A stretch of 64,000 nt of DNA, taken from NCBI GenBank assembly GCA_002794775.1, contig NBAY01000020.1, positions 434,001 through 498,000 of the forward strand. The letters run 5' to 3'. The position numbers and the translations under genes are program-made. The notes beneath the pieces are model-generated. The model was given only the letters and a program-made list of their open reading frames with translations, had not been told where the DNA came from and ran no database searches. Origin of the DNA: Porodaedalea pini. Its lineage: Eukaryota > Basidiomycota > Agaricomycetes > Hymenochaetales > Hymenochaetaceae. This document shows, piece after piece, positions 22,537 to 34,438 of the stretch; position 1 is the first letter of the stretch, and each line of letters starts with the position of its first letter.

Positions 22537-23889
22537 TATGGAGGGATGGCTACCCTCGACTCGGATATGAAGCTTGGATGGGATTAGATGAATCATGGTT
22601 TGGAAATGAAATGCTGTCTGTCATAAATAGGTGTGTATTTGTACCTGTCTGCCATTGTGATCAGTGTGCAAGTCCAGATCTAGAATGCTGACAGCACGGC
22701 TCCACGTCTCTTGACTCTTTTTGTCCACCAGGCCATCTTCCCATCCCAGCGACAACAGCACATATGTACATCTCACTACTATCACTGCATCGCAGATGCA
22801 ATGCTGAAGTACAAGACACTATCGAGTCAGAATTTCAAAGCACGAGTGCCTGCTAGCAGTGCTTTCTCTCCTTTGGGCACTAGTACTGCTGCTCTTAAGT
22901 TGCCTCGACATTAGGGTGCTCATCAGCTTCTTCTGGAACTCAACTATGCAAGAGTGGGTTCAAGATTACTGACTACCTGTTTGACTTTCTTTATCCATAG
23001 TTCATCCACTCTGGCGACAGCATAGCGTGCATTTCACGATTGCTGCTCCGACGCGAGGCGATGATGTCAAGTCAGAATTAGGAGAATGGGCGTCTACTAT
23101 CAATGATTTTCTCTTCTTTTGGTGGCACTACTTCCAATTTTTGGGGAAAGTCAAGATGCTCATCAGCTTCTGCCAAGGCTGTACCATAAGACTACTGTAC
23201 GACCTGGGTTTCAAAATGGGCATGCTTAGAGGGAACGGGGCTCTGCACTGCTTATCATCCTCTCCGCTTGCAGTTGTATCTACTGCCACCCTGCACCTGT
23301 GTGCGCTCCTTTCAATTGCAAGAGCTCGTTCATAAAAGGATTACGTGCACTGTATACTACCAGGCTCAAAACCAGGCTTTCCACCTGCGGGTCCGTTTCA
23401 CGACCTAAGCAAGCACCAAAAAGAAGGTTGGCTACCTACAAAAGAGACTGTGAACGTGTTGAAGCTGTCCATCATGGTGCATATGCGCAAAGTTCAGGAC
23501 TCTTCAAGTCGCCTCATCTGAGTTATCCATGCGATTCCTCTCTCTGGAGATACCAGCACAGGTCTCACTTTACTATTATCATTTCGGTCGTGTTGCCTCA
23601 TTGTGATTTATGAATGCAATGCAGCATGTGTTATCTGCATGTTGCACTTGTGCCACCTTTCTTTGGATGAACACTATACGTGCTTTTCATTTCATCTTTG
23701 ATACCAATGAGAAGTCACCTTTCCTAAGCCTGTGTCTTAGGGTCCCAGTGCCTTCGACGAATCTCCTGTGAGCTATGTGTGCATTTAAGTAGCTAGGGGT
23801 CTGCAGCCTTCCGTCCTTCTTTATACTGTTGCTTTCCCACCCCTGCTAGCTCTCCACGATATTCCATACAAACAGCCACCGACGCCATC
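22537..23889. other. Intergenic region with no firm gene
   Basis: About 1.35 kb. GCTCATCAGCTTCT recurs near 22919 and 23159, hinting at a small old duplication. The last 60 bp before 23890 resemble the 5' flanks of the two helical-domain relatives (see 29854-31012 and 40583-40907). Confidence 0.35.
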
Positions 23890-25301
23890 ATGTCTCGCTT
23901 CATTCCCAAGTTCAAGAAAAAGGCCACTTTACCGTCCTTGGGGATCACTTCAGCACAAGCAGATGTGGGTTTGCCATCAAAGCCTCCTTGGTTCAAGGCT
24001 GGCTTCATCAGGAGGTTTGCGAAACGAGGGCAATCTATCGAGTCCACATCATCTATCCTCGTTGATTTTCCACCTGAGCGATCTGCCTCGACAGAACAAG
24101 ATACAGTGTCATCGATTGCGGCAACGGTGGCGTCAATCAAAGACTCTCCAGATGAGACTGAGGCAACGAATCATCAATTGCCTGGCTCAACTCCTTTGTC
24201 AGTGGAGGAACAGAAGGGCCTGGGCAAGTTGGTGAAAGTGAAAGAAGTCGCTGGAACCACATTCGATGTGTTCTTACTCGGTGTTGATGGGCTTGCTGCT
24301 GCCTCCGATGCTTTCCCACCGGTGAAATCAGCTGCAGGAGGATTGAAGCACATAATTGATATTTATCGGGTGAGACTTAACTTTCATATTAATCTTTGAT
24401 TGCAAAATTAACCCTTGAATTCGACGGATAGAATGTGCAAGACGTCAAAGAGGATGATCGCCGATTCCTGCATAGGGTTGAAGCACTGGGTAAACTGCTT
24501 GAGGATTCTTTTGAAGATGCAAAGAATTTGCCGCCACGGCTTGAGCAGGCGATTGCAGAATTTCGCAGGTAAAATTGACAATTATCCCTGCCCATTCTGT
24601 TCTTGATTTTTATTTCTCGATAGCATACTCAACAAAACTTCTGATAGCACCAAGGACCAGTTAGAAAAGAACTTCCTGGGCCGGCTGGTTCAACTGCGCT
24701 GCGACACTGGCAGACGACGGAGCATGCGTGAGGATGTCGAGCACGCCTTACAAGACTTCATCGTATGTCATGGAGGCAACTATTGCATGTCAAAATGCTG
24801 AATTCCAACATTCTTTCTCCCCCTATCGCAGCTCCGAGTACTCTGTTTGTCTGCACAGGAGACGCATCATATCACGGAAGTAGTTGCACGGATTGAAAGC
24901 CTTGCTTCGAAGCCTCTGAGTGAGTCTGTGTAACACTCGGAGTATTGGCACATTCCTAATATCTGATTATAGACACCCAAGCCGCCTCGACAGACCAATG
25001 CTCGACTCACTCATGCTGCGTATCGCGGATGGGTTGTGAGTATTGGTCTGCCCGTTCTCAGGCAGCTCGTCTGAGGAACCGTGAGCCATGTCGTTGGTGT
25101 ATATTGGCAAGGGCAAGATCTAGAACTAGCAGAACTTGCACTTCAGTAACTGAGGCTGCAGTGTTGATCGCGACGGACAGACAACTGGATCCAATGCCAC
25201 CGCCCTACACATTAAAAAAAAAAGTATTATGGTCAGCCAAATCTGCTGTCACCACATGGTATAGTTGCAATAGTAATACTAGTGGGTCGGGTCAGGCATG
25301 A
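23890..25301 (+). CDS. Stand-alone NLR/MLKL-like N-terminal helical domain protein (paralog A)
   Basis: Five exons (23890-24369, 24432-24568, 24624-24762, 24832-24919, 24973-25301) give about 390 aa. A basic N-terminus, MSRFIPKFKKKA, and GFIRRFAKRG precede a linker. GVDGLAAASDAFPPVKSAAG then GLKHIIDIYRNVQDVKEDD starts a helical bundle with VEALGKLLEDSFEDA and VQLRCDTGRRRSMREDVEHA. This order resembles the helical N-terminal domain of agaricomycete NLR and MLKL-like proteins, which act as adaptors or membrane-targeting cell-death modules; that role is inferred. No NACHT or kinase domain follows. The last exon is Cys/Arg/Ser-rich and may be misframed. Paralog B at 29854-31012 shares exon lengths of 137 and 139 nt and the same intron phases. 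Confidence 0.65.
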
Positions 25302-26179
25302 TTTTGGTTTGACCCTGTCACGACTCGGAGTAGATATCATTATTATTATTATTTTGAAATTTCTATTGCTTAGTCACGTCTCTATGAGTAAGCAAGAATT
25401 TGTATCTATCTGTTCTCTTTTCCCTTCCCTTCTCTTGCATACCCACTGTCTAATGATCTGTCCTCTCTCTCTCTCCTTCCCATATGCTCTTTTTTCACTT
25501 TTTCTTTACTCTACATTACGGACCATCCCCGCACGACAAGCAATTTTACCACCCCTGCCTATTTCGTACCATTCAAATGCACATCATCTTCGCCACTCTG
25601 ACTCGGGACACCATCTGTGCATTACCTGACCAAAGTGGCGTGTACATCTCTCCATTACCACTGATTTGTATTTCGGTGCTAATGCTCAAGACATATTGAA
25701 TCAGAATCTCTGAGCGCGGTTCCGAATGCTGCTTTTCTCATTTGGACGGTGCTACTCTCGAGTTTTCCTGAAGGTGAATATGTACATCGGATTCTGCTAG
25801 CCTGTGCATGGGAATCCAAGTATACGACTGGGATTAAGATATGGCCGTTTCTAAAGGAATGCAGTGTGGCCTGTTCATATTTTCGTAAGTAATGCACTCT
25901 ATTTCAGCTGTGTCTATTGAAGATATTACCAGCAGTAGAACGCTGTGGTTCAACATCAGGATTACTACGTAGTACGACAGGGTGATATTGACAAGATATA
26001 TACTTGGTACAGGACGCTCCACCATAAAGGCTATCTAGTGTACGTCTAGATGTACCTGGGCGCATATACCGTTACAAGCGGCTTTCTTCTCATGTTCGAG
26101 CATGTCGTCGTCGTTATTATTTCGATTTAGTTTTTGGCCTCGTGTTGGGACGCAACTTCTCCTTCCACTCGTTCATTAT
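25302..26179. other. Intergenic, contains a segment related to 11.87-12.09 kb
   Basis: A T/C-rich stretch at about 25425-25605 resembles the 3' flank of the 9-11.7 kb gene. An ATT microsatellite is at about 25337-25352. No gene recognised. Confidence 0.35.
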
Positions 26180-26547
26180 TTATGTTAGCAAGTCCTCCAC
26201 AGTACCGGGATTTTCTATCACACATCTATCGTAATCCTTGTCACCGACTGTGAAGCAGTTGAAAGGGGCATAGTCAGCAAAGGATGTCTCTGCATAACGG
26301 AAGGAACTTCACTCACTGAGCGCATAGTAGCCTTCCCCTCGTCGTCGAGGACCGACTCTTACGGAAGTAATCTTGTAAACCGACTCGTTACGATTGAACC
26401 CTGTATCATAGCGAGCAGTCAGCACTTCTCGCTCACAGGAAACCACATCTGAAAGCACAAAGATTACTCACAATCTCGGAGCCTCTCAGCTGGCAAGAGC
26501 GGGAACTCGCTCGCCTCTTTGGGGCCGTCTCTGGGTTGTCCAGACAT
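26180..26547 (-). CDS. Small 75-aa protein, three exons, unknown function
   Basis: Exons 26547-26472, 26400-26317 and 26247-26180 join through GT-AG introns of 71 and 69 nt with matching phases. The peptide begins MSGQPRDGPKEASEFPLLPA, continues ERLRDWFNRNESVYKITSV, and after RVGPRRRGEGYYALIGDKDY ends VEDLLT. It is too short and fragmented to appear as an open frame. The clean splice logic and ordinary composition support a real gene. It has no signal peptide or membrane segment. It may be a small regulatory or ribosome-associated protein, but I do not recognise it. Confidence 0.55.
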
Positions 26548-27429
26548 TGATTAGTCAGATAAAAAAATGAGAAGTGGTGGGGAGTGTCAGACTCTCAAAT
26601 TGCAGCCAAACATGTGGGGTGGAATGAGATTATATACCACGTCGTCGATATCTGCCAAAGAGGTGAAAGCATGTTGCAAAGTGTATTGAGAGGAGGCTCC
26701 AGATGCTGGACAGCAAGGTCCTGATCCCCCTACCAGCAAATCATTACACTTTAAAAATGGGATCATCAGTCTAATCACAGAGACTAACAATAATCCACTA
26801 ACGATCCAGTAGTCATAATGTTTCAACAGGCCCTAGTTCCTTATGGTTCGTGCCTCTCTGACTCCACTCTTTCGCAGTTCTCGGGCAGCACGATGGGAGC
26901 CGGAGCCGCTTGCGGCTGGCACCCATCTCTTCTCCTTTTCTCTTCTCTCTCGTGATGCACGGATATCTACGTTAATCACAGTCATAGTATGCGCGGCGTC
27001 AACTGCTGCTGACTGATCGACGTGATCGTCAGTCTTTTCCTGCGTGCTCAGCTTGGCTGGAACTGCGCAAATTTAATTCCTCAAATTTTTCATGATGGTA
27101 ACGAAAAGAAGTGAGGAGCAGCAAAGTCGTCTAGAAGCCGAGTGATGTTCCAGTATGAGCGGCATGAAGACCGTTCGACAGTATGGGGAATGTCTCGTTC
27201 TCATCCGAGCGTTTAAATATGGGCACGCTGTGCAGTGGTCTCTCACGACCCCCCTTCACCTATCCTCGAGGCCAGCAGTGACGTTGACTACGCGTAGCTT
27301 CACCTTTTGTCAGTCGCGAGGGCACACGCGGCATCCACGCTCTTTATTAAGAACACCCTTTTCGCACCGGCAAAGCAACTTTTCCTCAAATCGAACCTTG
27401 AACTTTGACGTCCACCACCAACTTTCGCA
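26548..27429. other. Intergenic, upstream of the small gene and of GH16
   Basis: Divergent promoter space. A small hairpin (GAGCCGCTTGCGGCT) is near 26900. Open frames at 26587-26826 (minus) and 27155-27490 (plus) show no recognisable content. Confidence 0.35.
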
Positions 27430-28920
27430 ATGCTCGGAATTGGCACTGTTGGATTTGTTTTGGCCGCATTGGCGGGTAATGGAGGCGTGAAGGCGGCGCA
27501 GTCGTTCACGTTGACGCAGAACCATTCAGGCTCAAATTTGTGAGTGTCATTTTTACTTCGAAGGGGGTGAAGTCGTGGCGAAGCGGCTGGCGGGAATTGA
27601 GCTTTCAGGCTAACATCGCGTTCAACCATCCAGCCTGGACAACTGGACGTTCTACAATGGCGTTGACCTGAACACCACAGGGAACGTCCTCTTCCAGACA
27701 CAACAGCAGGCACAGCAGGAGCAGGTAACTAAGTCTCCTACCACACTGTCTCGCAAATTTTTCATACTATCTTCTGCATTCTAGCTCACCTTCCTCAACT
27801 CCGCCGGAAACTTCGTCATCAAAGTCGACAATACGACCGACGGGTCCAACGACCCGACGTTCGGCCGGCCGAGCATCAAGATCCTCTCCAACTACACCAT
27901 CACGTCGGGCAACCTCGTCCTCTTCGACGCGGTCCACATGCCTTTCGGGGTACGTGCCTATTTTTAACTCCGCAGCAGCAGCAGCAGCAGTGGGCTGACA
28001 AGTCGTGTGTTGTTTGCCGTTATGCAGTGCTCAGGTGCGCAGTTGCTTGCTTCCATTTCTTATCAAGCGAGTGAACACTGACGTATAATGCGACGGATGG
28101 GGTTTAGTTTGGCCTGCTTTCTGGAGCCAGGGCGCGGCATGGCCGGACGATGGCGAGATCGACCTCATCGAGGGGGTGCGTTTATTCTTTCTTCAGCGTC
28201 AGCAGACGGCTATTCTTGTCCGAACTAATTTATATTTGGACTCAGGTAAATCTCGAGACCCAAAATGAGATCTCGCTGCACACGCTCGACGGCTGCACGC
28301 ACCCGGACAATGCCTCGTCCTCCTCAATAGAGACCGGCTCTCTTGTGTCTACCGACTGCTTTAACCAGACGAATGGGAATCAGGGTTGCATCGTCGAGGT
28401 GCCAGGCGCATCCTACGGGCAATCCTTCTCGTCCTCGGGTGGCGGCGTGTACGCACTGAACTGGAACACATCGGGGCTCTACATGTGGTTCTTCCCACGG
28501 TCGTCCATCCCGTCCGACCTCTCGACAGCGAACCCAAACCCGGACGGCTGGGGCCTCCCCACAGCCGCATACCCGACAAGCTCATGCAACACAGACCAGT
28601 TCATCAAGCCGCAGACGCTCATCCTCGACATCACGATCTGCGGTAACTTCGCGGGCGCGGCAAACGTGTTTGACCAGACGTGCAGCGGGACATGCACGGA
28701 TCTGGTGAAGACGGCGAGCAATTACGATAACGCGTACTTTGAGATCTCGTATATTCGGGTGTTTGCTCAGGGCGGCTCGAGTGCGGCGAGTGCGGCGAGT
28801 GCGGCGGGTACGACGACGGGTGCGAATGGCGCGACGTCGACTTCTGATGCGGGCTCGAGGTGGTCTGCGTCGTCATTCCTGGCGATCTTCATGCTTGGGT
28901 TATCTTTCCTCGCTCTGTAG
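27430..28920 (+). CDS. GH16 family endo-beta-glucanase (laminarinase-like), secreted, probably GPI-anchored
   Basis: Predicted to cleave beta-1,3(4)-glucans, in wall remodelling or polysaccharide breakdown. Six exons (27430-27539, 27634-27724, 27785-27949, 28028-28034, 28108-28175, 28246-28920) give about 371 aa. The signal peptide is [19 protein letters not shown] then VKA/AQSF. The GH16 core has [58 protein letters not shown] and the catalytic motif EIDLIEG, with both glutamates and the aspartate present. The C-terminus is a Ser/Ala/Thr linker ending in a hydrophobic tail ([15 protein letters not shown]), typical of a GPI signal. The fourth exon is only 7 nt (TGC TCA G) and supplies the conserved CS(V) before WPAFW. 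An intron contains a short GCA repeat. The length is usual for fungal GH16. Confidence 0.9.
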
Positions 28921-29853
28921 ACAGACATGACAGTCTCGTATCGTCCTGCTTCCATGCCTTTCGTTAACAACGTTCATGACGCCTCATCTCACAAGGATTT
29001 ACCTTTTTGCTTTTCAATTATACTCCGCCTTTTTGCATACTCTCACCCAAATCCATCGATATCCCGAATACTCAGTGCTCAGACTTCTGTTTTGCCAGTG
29101 GACATTGCTTTTATCTCACTGACTTTCTGTACTACATACCTATTCTGCTTAATGCCAGCTATCCTTCGGATGATATGACTTTGACAATATTAATCATTGG
29201 GAGGACGAAAGCTTGTGTTGATGATGACGATTGCGTGCAGAGTAGGCACTGAGTTGTCTATGAAAGTCAGATCTAACCTTGCAGGACCGCGGTTTGCGCA
29301 CCTTACAGTATCAATAAATACGAAGACTTAAGTACCTCCAAGTAAAGCTCTCATTACGGCAACTTGTCGGAAGTGTGTCTTAGGGTAAGATTGTCTGTAC
29401 TACTTATGGCTCAGGCTGAATCCAAGGATGAAGGGCACGGCGAGGAAGAATATTTTAGTCATTTATCTGTGTTGGTTGGGCATCTCGCACATGAAGAGGA
29501 CCTTCATCTTTAGCACAGCTTCTGGCATGTAACACTAACAGCAATATTAATGGTCCCTGAGTTGTTTGCGAGAGCTGACCATAGAGAATTCCTTCGAAAC
29601 ATATTTTACGCAATCTTGGAACTTTATGAGCCGTGGTTACCAGTAACTCTATATTTTTTGTATTTCTAAATAAAGGTTACAATACGGAAATCAGACAAGG
29701 TCTAGGCTTCGATGTCGCGTTTACTTTGAGAATGAGAGTGGCCTACTGCGAAGTTATGCAAGATTAGAAGATCTTACCGCCGGAGATCAAAGATCGCTAC
29801 GGATTAGATCAGAGGCTGTGGGACGAAGACTCGGAAGATAGAATGACCGACCT
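28921..29853. other. Intergenic between convergent GH16 and paralog B
   Basis: About 930 bp of 3' UTR and AT-richer DNA. No gene or repeat recognised; a poly-A tract at about 29869 lies at the 3' end of paralog B. Confidence 0.4.
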
Positions 29854-31012
29854 CTACATTCTAGATGTAAAAAAAAAAGGCGATGAGAAGTAGAGTTCAT
29901 GAAAAGCGGTGCCGACTTCGCATTGCTTTCTGTAAGCGGATATTTGTCGACAGAAACAGGTAAGGTCGCTGTACTTGGCTATTAGGAACGTGTTCATTAT
30001 CCGAACGACGCGCAAACTTACTCAGCGAGTTCTGGATAGGCCTCTCAGTGCGAACAAGACGAGACGCGCAGTGAACCAGTGCACGAAACTATTTTGAGAA
30101 AAGATCAGTAAATGAGCAGATTACAAGTGAAATGTCTCACTTCGAAATCCTTGATGGCATTTTCGATGCTTTCGCGCACACGGCGCCGTTGTCCCGACCG
30201 TTTTCGCAGACGAGTCAAACGACCGAAGACATTGTGCTGTAGCCCATGCGAGATGTCGTCTGAGGCCTTGACCAGCACGCTAGAAAAAATTACAAATCAG
30301 CGCAGTGCCTTCAGAGTCGAAAGAGTGAACGCTACCTGTCAAGCTCTGCGATGGCTTCTTCCAGCTCCTTCGGAAAACTGGCCTCATTCGATAGAATGCT
30401 TTCCAGCATTCTGCCTAGCGCTTCAATTCTCTGTAGAAGTCGTTTACCATCATCTTCGTCGTCTTGTACTTTCTATAAAATGAATTTGAATCTCGTCAGC
30501 ATCTCGTCCACGAGTAACAAAATCGCAAATCGTACCCGAATTACATCGATGATGTGTTGCAACCCTCCTGCAACTGACTTTGCCGGCGGGAATGCATCGG
30601 AGGCTGCAGCGAGTCCCTCGAGGCCGAGTACAACCACGGAGAGCGTAGTAGCAAGGACCTTCTTCACCTTCACCATCTTCTGTCCATTCGCTTTTTCTTC
30701 TACTGACAACTGCGTTGGAATCATGGATTGACTGAGCGTCGTTCCTGTCTCGCCCATAATGCCAGTGGTCTCTGCATCCATCGTCGCGATCGGCATTACT
30801 GCATCAAACGCTATCGACGAGGACTGCGCGAGTGGCGAACTGACGGGAGTCAGCGATGTAGAGGTGGTAGATGACCGTCCTCGTTTTGTGAACCTCTTGA
30901 TGAAGCCGAGCTTGAGACCAGTTGACTTTGGCGACGATCCAACATCCAATAACGTAGGAGAGACAGTTGAAGATCTCCCAGATGCTGTCTTCTTGAAAAT
31001 GAAACGAGGCAT
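29854..31012 (-). CDS. Stand-alone NLR/MLKL-like N-terminal helical domain protein (paralog B)
   Basis: Five exons on the minus strand (31012-30536, 30472-30336, 30279-30141, 30088-30022, 29978-29854) give about 314 aa. It begins MPRFIFKKTASGRS and shares with paralog A GFIKRFTKRGRSS, LSVEEKANGQKMVKVKKVLA, GLEGLAAASDAFPPAKSVAG, GLQHIIDVIRKVQDD, RIEALGRMLESIL and RLRKRSGQRRRVRESIENAI. Exons 2 and 3 are exactly 137 and 139 nt in both paralogs. The resemblance to the helical N-terminal module of fungal NLR/MLKL-like proteins suggests a signalling adaptor or membrane-targeting role; this is inference. The short last exon has odd composition. It is divergent from the first old yellow enzyme gene, an arrangement repeated at 40.6-42.9 kb. 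Confidence 0.68.
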
Positions 31013-32203
31013 GACTTCGTCGGTGACTGCTTGTGTGGGATACGGCGGAGAGGCAGCGGGTAGTGCGACAAAGGGGAATTCGAGTCGAGAGAGTGGGAAC
31101 GAACGCAAACACCAGCTCGTACAGCATTCCCAGATAGTCCAGTAGTCTCAATGCATGTACTAGGTCCTTGAAACATAGCCTTTACGAAGACGATGTTCAT
31201 TGATCCCAAAACAAATGAAACGAAAAGTGTCTGTAGCGCTCATCCCGAAAAAGATCTCAGCGCAATAGACGCTCAACCGTTAGCAAAGGACACCGTACTG
31301 TATTTGCGCGTTACAGTGTTCCAGAGCAGTGGCAAGGATAGAGTGCGTGCTGCCATAGTCAAAAAGAATGGGTGCGGACATTGAGAAAGCACGAAACGAT
31401 GCCAGTTTGCGCGTCAATCGCAGATTCGGAGTGTCAATCCAATTCCAACTCAGCAAGGTTCGTATCGGACATTTCCGCTTCCTTGTCCGGATAAACCAAG
31501 GGCACAATTCACGATGCTTGAAAACAACTGGATCTTCGTCAGCTTTCATACACGCTTGCGACTTGCTCAAACTCGATAATCTCTCCGCATCATGCCAGAT
31601 GCTTCGTTCTCATACTATTGTTCTAACTGATGGGATACCCACAGTACTAGTGCCCCTTCGAATGAACTTGGGCAGGTTTCGAGTTCTCAGACTCACCTAC
31701 GATTCTCCATCTCGGGACCGGGCCGAGTCAGAACGACCACCATCCATGCAAGACTGAAACTATTCTTATTATCCTGTGTATGTGTGGTGAAGGGCAACAT
31801 TGATAGCGACTGCTCTTTTCGGAGACCAAACAAAGCACTTTGCCAGAAAGCGTCCCATGGACTCATGGCCAAACCAATTGCCACAAATACCGCAACGCTC
31901 AGCCAAAAAGAGAGGTTTGGTCGCAGGCTCCAACTGATAAGCATACGAGTGCCGCGATGATGGACAATTCCGTGATATCCGATCAGAGAGATAGCATCTT
32001 CTCACAATTGGCATGGGTGAGTCATGCGTCACTTAGCGGGTGCAGAAATGTTCATGCGTATTATGAGTAAGCCCTACTCGTTGACAGCATAAAGGCAGGC
32101 ATCGGAGGCGCTCTCTTCTTTCACGCTCAGGGTTCGTATCCAAAGCAAGGCGAGTACTTTGACTCGCTTCTTCGATGCACAAGCTTCATTGTTGTCCTCT
32201 TAG
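31013..32203. other. Intergenic between divergent paralog B and OYE1
   Basis: The first 70 bp (the 5' flank of paralog B) match the 5' flanks of paralogs A and C. On the minus strand at about 31690-31950 a hydrophobic open segment (LSFWLSVAVFVAIGLAMSP) and at 31280-31570 another frame may be remnants of a membrane-protein gene. No intact gene can be assembled. Confidence 0.3.
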
Positions 32204-33612
32204 ATGCCAAACTCAGGCGCGAAGCTTTTCCAATCCATACGCGTGGGCGACATTGAGCTTGCACATCGCGTTGTGCTCGCACCACTCACACGGTTCCGCG
32301 CCGACGATGAACACGTCCCGATAGATCTAATGACCGAGTACTACGCACAGCGTGCGAGCGTCCCGGGCACGTTGCTCATCACCGAGGCGACCTTTATCGC
32401 TGCTCGGGCTGCAGGCTATGACCGGGTCCCTGGGATATGGAGTGATGCGCAGGTCGAGGGATGGAAGAAGGTTTGAGAGAACCCTGATAAACTTGTGAGT
32501 ATTGTGCTGAACGACAGCTTAGGTAGTCGATGCTGTTCATGCACAGGGCTCCTACATATATATGCAACTCTGGCAGCTTGGTCGTGCAGCTATGCCCTCC
32601 GTCCTTACAGAGCCCGATTCTCCGAAGAATCCAGGCGGACCTTATCCTTATGTGTCTGCATCTGACATCCCTCTTAAGGATCGTGAGGACGGTATCAAGC
32701 CACGGCCCTTGACACACGAAGAGATCCTTGAATACATTGAGCTGTTTGGTGCAGCAGCGCACAATGCTGTGCACCGTGCAGGCTTCGATGGCGTCGAAAT
32801 TCACGGAGCGCATGGTTATCTGATTGATCAATTCACGCAGGATGTGTCGAATAAGCGTACGGACCAGTGGGGAGGCAGCATTGAGAACAGGACGCGGTTC
32901 GCGCTTGAGGTGATTAAGAAGGTTGCAAGCGTCATCGGCGAGAAGAAGACAGGTATTCGATTGAGTCCCTTCAGTACTTTCCAAGGTACGATATTCTCCT
33001 TGATGCGTATAAAAAAATGTATTCATCTTATGCTCTTGAACTTTTTCACTCATTGAATCATAAGACATGCACATGGACCACCCTCAGCCCACCTTCGCGC
33101 ACCTGGTTGCGCGCATTCGCGAAGCATACCCTCGCTTTGCCTTTATTCACGTTGTCGAGCCGCGCGTCGCCGCCGGCACCGATCGCACGCCGCTTGCCGG
33201 CGAGTCGAACGATTTCCTGCGAGCTATCTGGAAAGGTCCAAACAGCGCGAAGAACGGCTCGGTCTACCTCAGCGCAGGCGGATACACGCCCAAGACAGCG
33301 TTGGAAGACGCGGAGACGAAGGACGACCTCATTGTCTTTGGGCGATACTTTATCTCTAATGTAAGTCTCATTAGTATTTGCGTACACGGTCTGTGCTTGG
33401 GCTCTCGTAATGAAGCTGACAATTTACTATCCATTTTGTAGCCCGATTTGCCTGCGCGGATTAAGAATGATATCCCGTTCACGCCTTACGATCGCAAGAC
33501 ATTTTATATACCTGGGAGCCCGGAGGGATATGTTGACTACGCCTTCACTGATGCGGAAACAGAAGCTTTGTACAAGGCCAAGAAGAGTGAACATGAGAAG
33601 GCAAACTCGTAG
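32204..33612 (+). CDS. Old yellow enzyme family NAD(P)H:flavin oxidoreductase (OYE1)
   Basis: FMN-dependent ene-reductase, probably cytosolic, reducing activated C=C bonds. The physiological substrate cannot be inferred. Four exons (32204-32470, 32523-32985, 33065-33360, 33442-33612) give about 398 aa, the normal OYE length. The TIM-barrel motifs are complete: [17 protein letters not shown] (FMN site Thr), [47 protein letters not shown] with the His/His pair and Tyr, [17 protein letters not shown], and [15 protein letters not shown]. The first residues after ATG (GAKLFQSIRVGDIEL) match family starts. It is divergent from paralog B, with the P450 downstream in the opposite orientation. It has a close paralog at 41588-42937 with the same three introns. 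Confidence 0.93.
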
Positions 33613-34438
33613 AGATAGAAGTAGACCTTATATGCGAGGAATAGAAATCTTAATACGTGTTGTACCAATGTTGAGATGAACAGGGTGCACTGAGACAGGG
33701 TTGAGTAAGAGAGTCCGATCAAGCAGGCATGATTTGGCGACTCTCACTGGCAAGCGACAGCAAATTGAACTTTGCAATCCGATATCATCTCAATATTAGA
33801 GAAGGACTCGGATAACTTACCATAGAGCTCAGGGTGAACTAACAAATGTAAGATGGAGGCAGGCGAATGTCAAGATGACTACTCCAACTAGAACGATAGC
33901 TGAGTCTCGACTCTCGATAGCTCAAGTATGAACTTTCCTGGTCTTTGGGATCTGAATGTTCCGATGACTGTACAATGACGTCAACGCCTCACACGAGTTG
34001 CCGGTTCGATTCGATTCTTCTCATAAGCTACTGTCACGAGTAGTTTTTTTTTCGTCAAATTTCTTTCGGAAAGGCTAGTATAACAAACCCAAATTTGTTC
34101 ACTCCTCTCTCTCTCACCTCTCCCTTTTAGCATGAAGAAATCCATAGGAAAGACAGAAGAGGGGAAGTCGTTAACCTGCCACTTGTAGCGGTGGGAATCT
34201 CACTAACATCCTCTGAAGCGTAGCGACTGCGCGTGTTCTCTTTTTCCAGTGACCATTCGCACTACGCAAAGACTATCATCATAGGTTCGGAATCATATCT
34301 CATAAACGAAATCATTGACAAAGTAACATAATTCATATAGAATCGGAGGTATATAATCCACAGAAACATAACCAGGGTAGCGCAGAATCGAAACTTTGTA
34401 AATCAGCAGTCAAAGCGACCACGGTTCAGTATTAGACT
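33613..34438. other. Intergenic between convergent OYE1 and P450
   Basis: About 825 bp, AT-richer. A GGTTCGATTC tract at about 34000 recalls a tRNA T-loop, but no tRNA fold surrounds it. No gene recognised. Confidence 0.4.

Noticed and set aside
28150..28250. Alternative GH16 start at 28150
   Set aside because: This ATG lies in exon 5 in another frame and the following intron; the signal peptide and upstream exons fix the start at 27430.
33985..34025. GGTTCGATTC tract suggesting a tRNA
   Set aside because: No acceptor, D or anticodon stem pairs around it.
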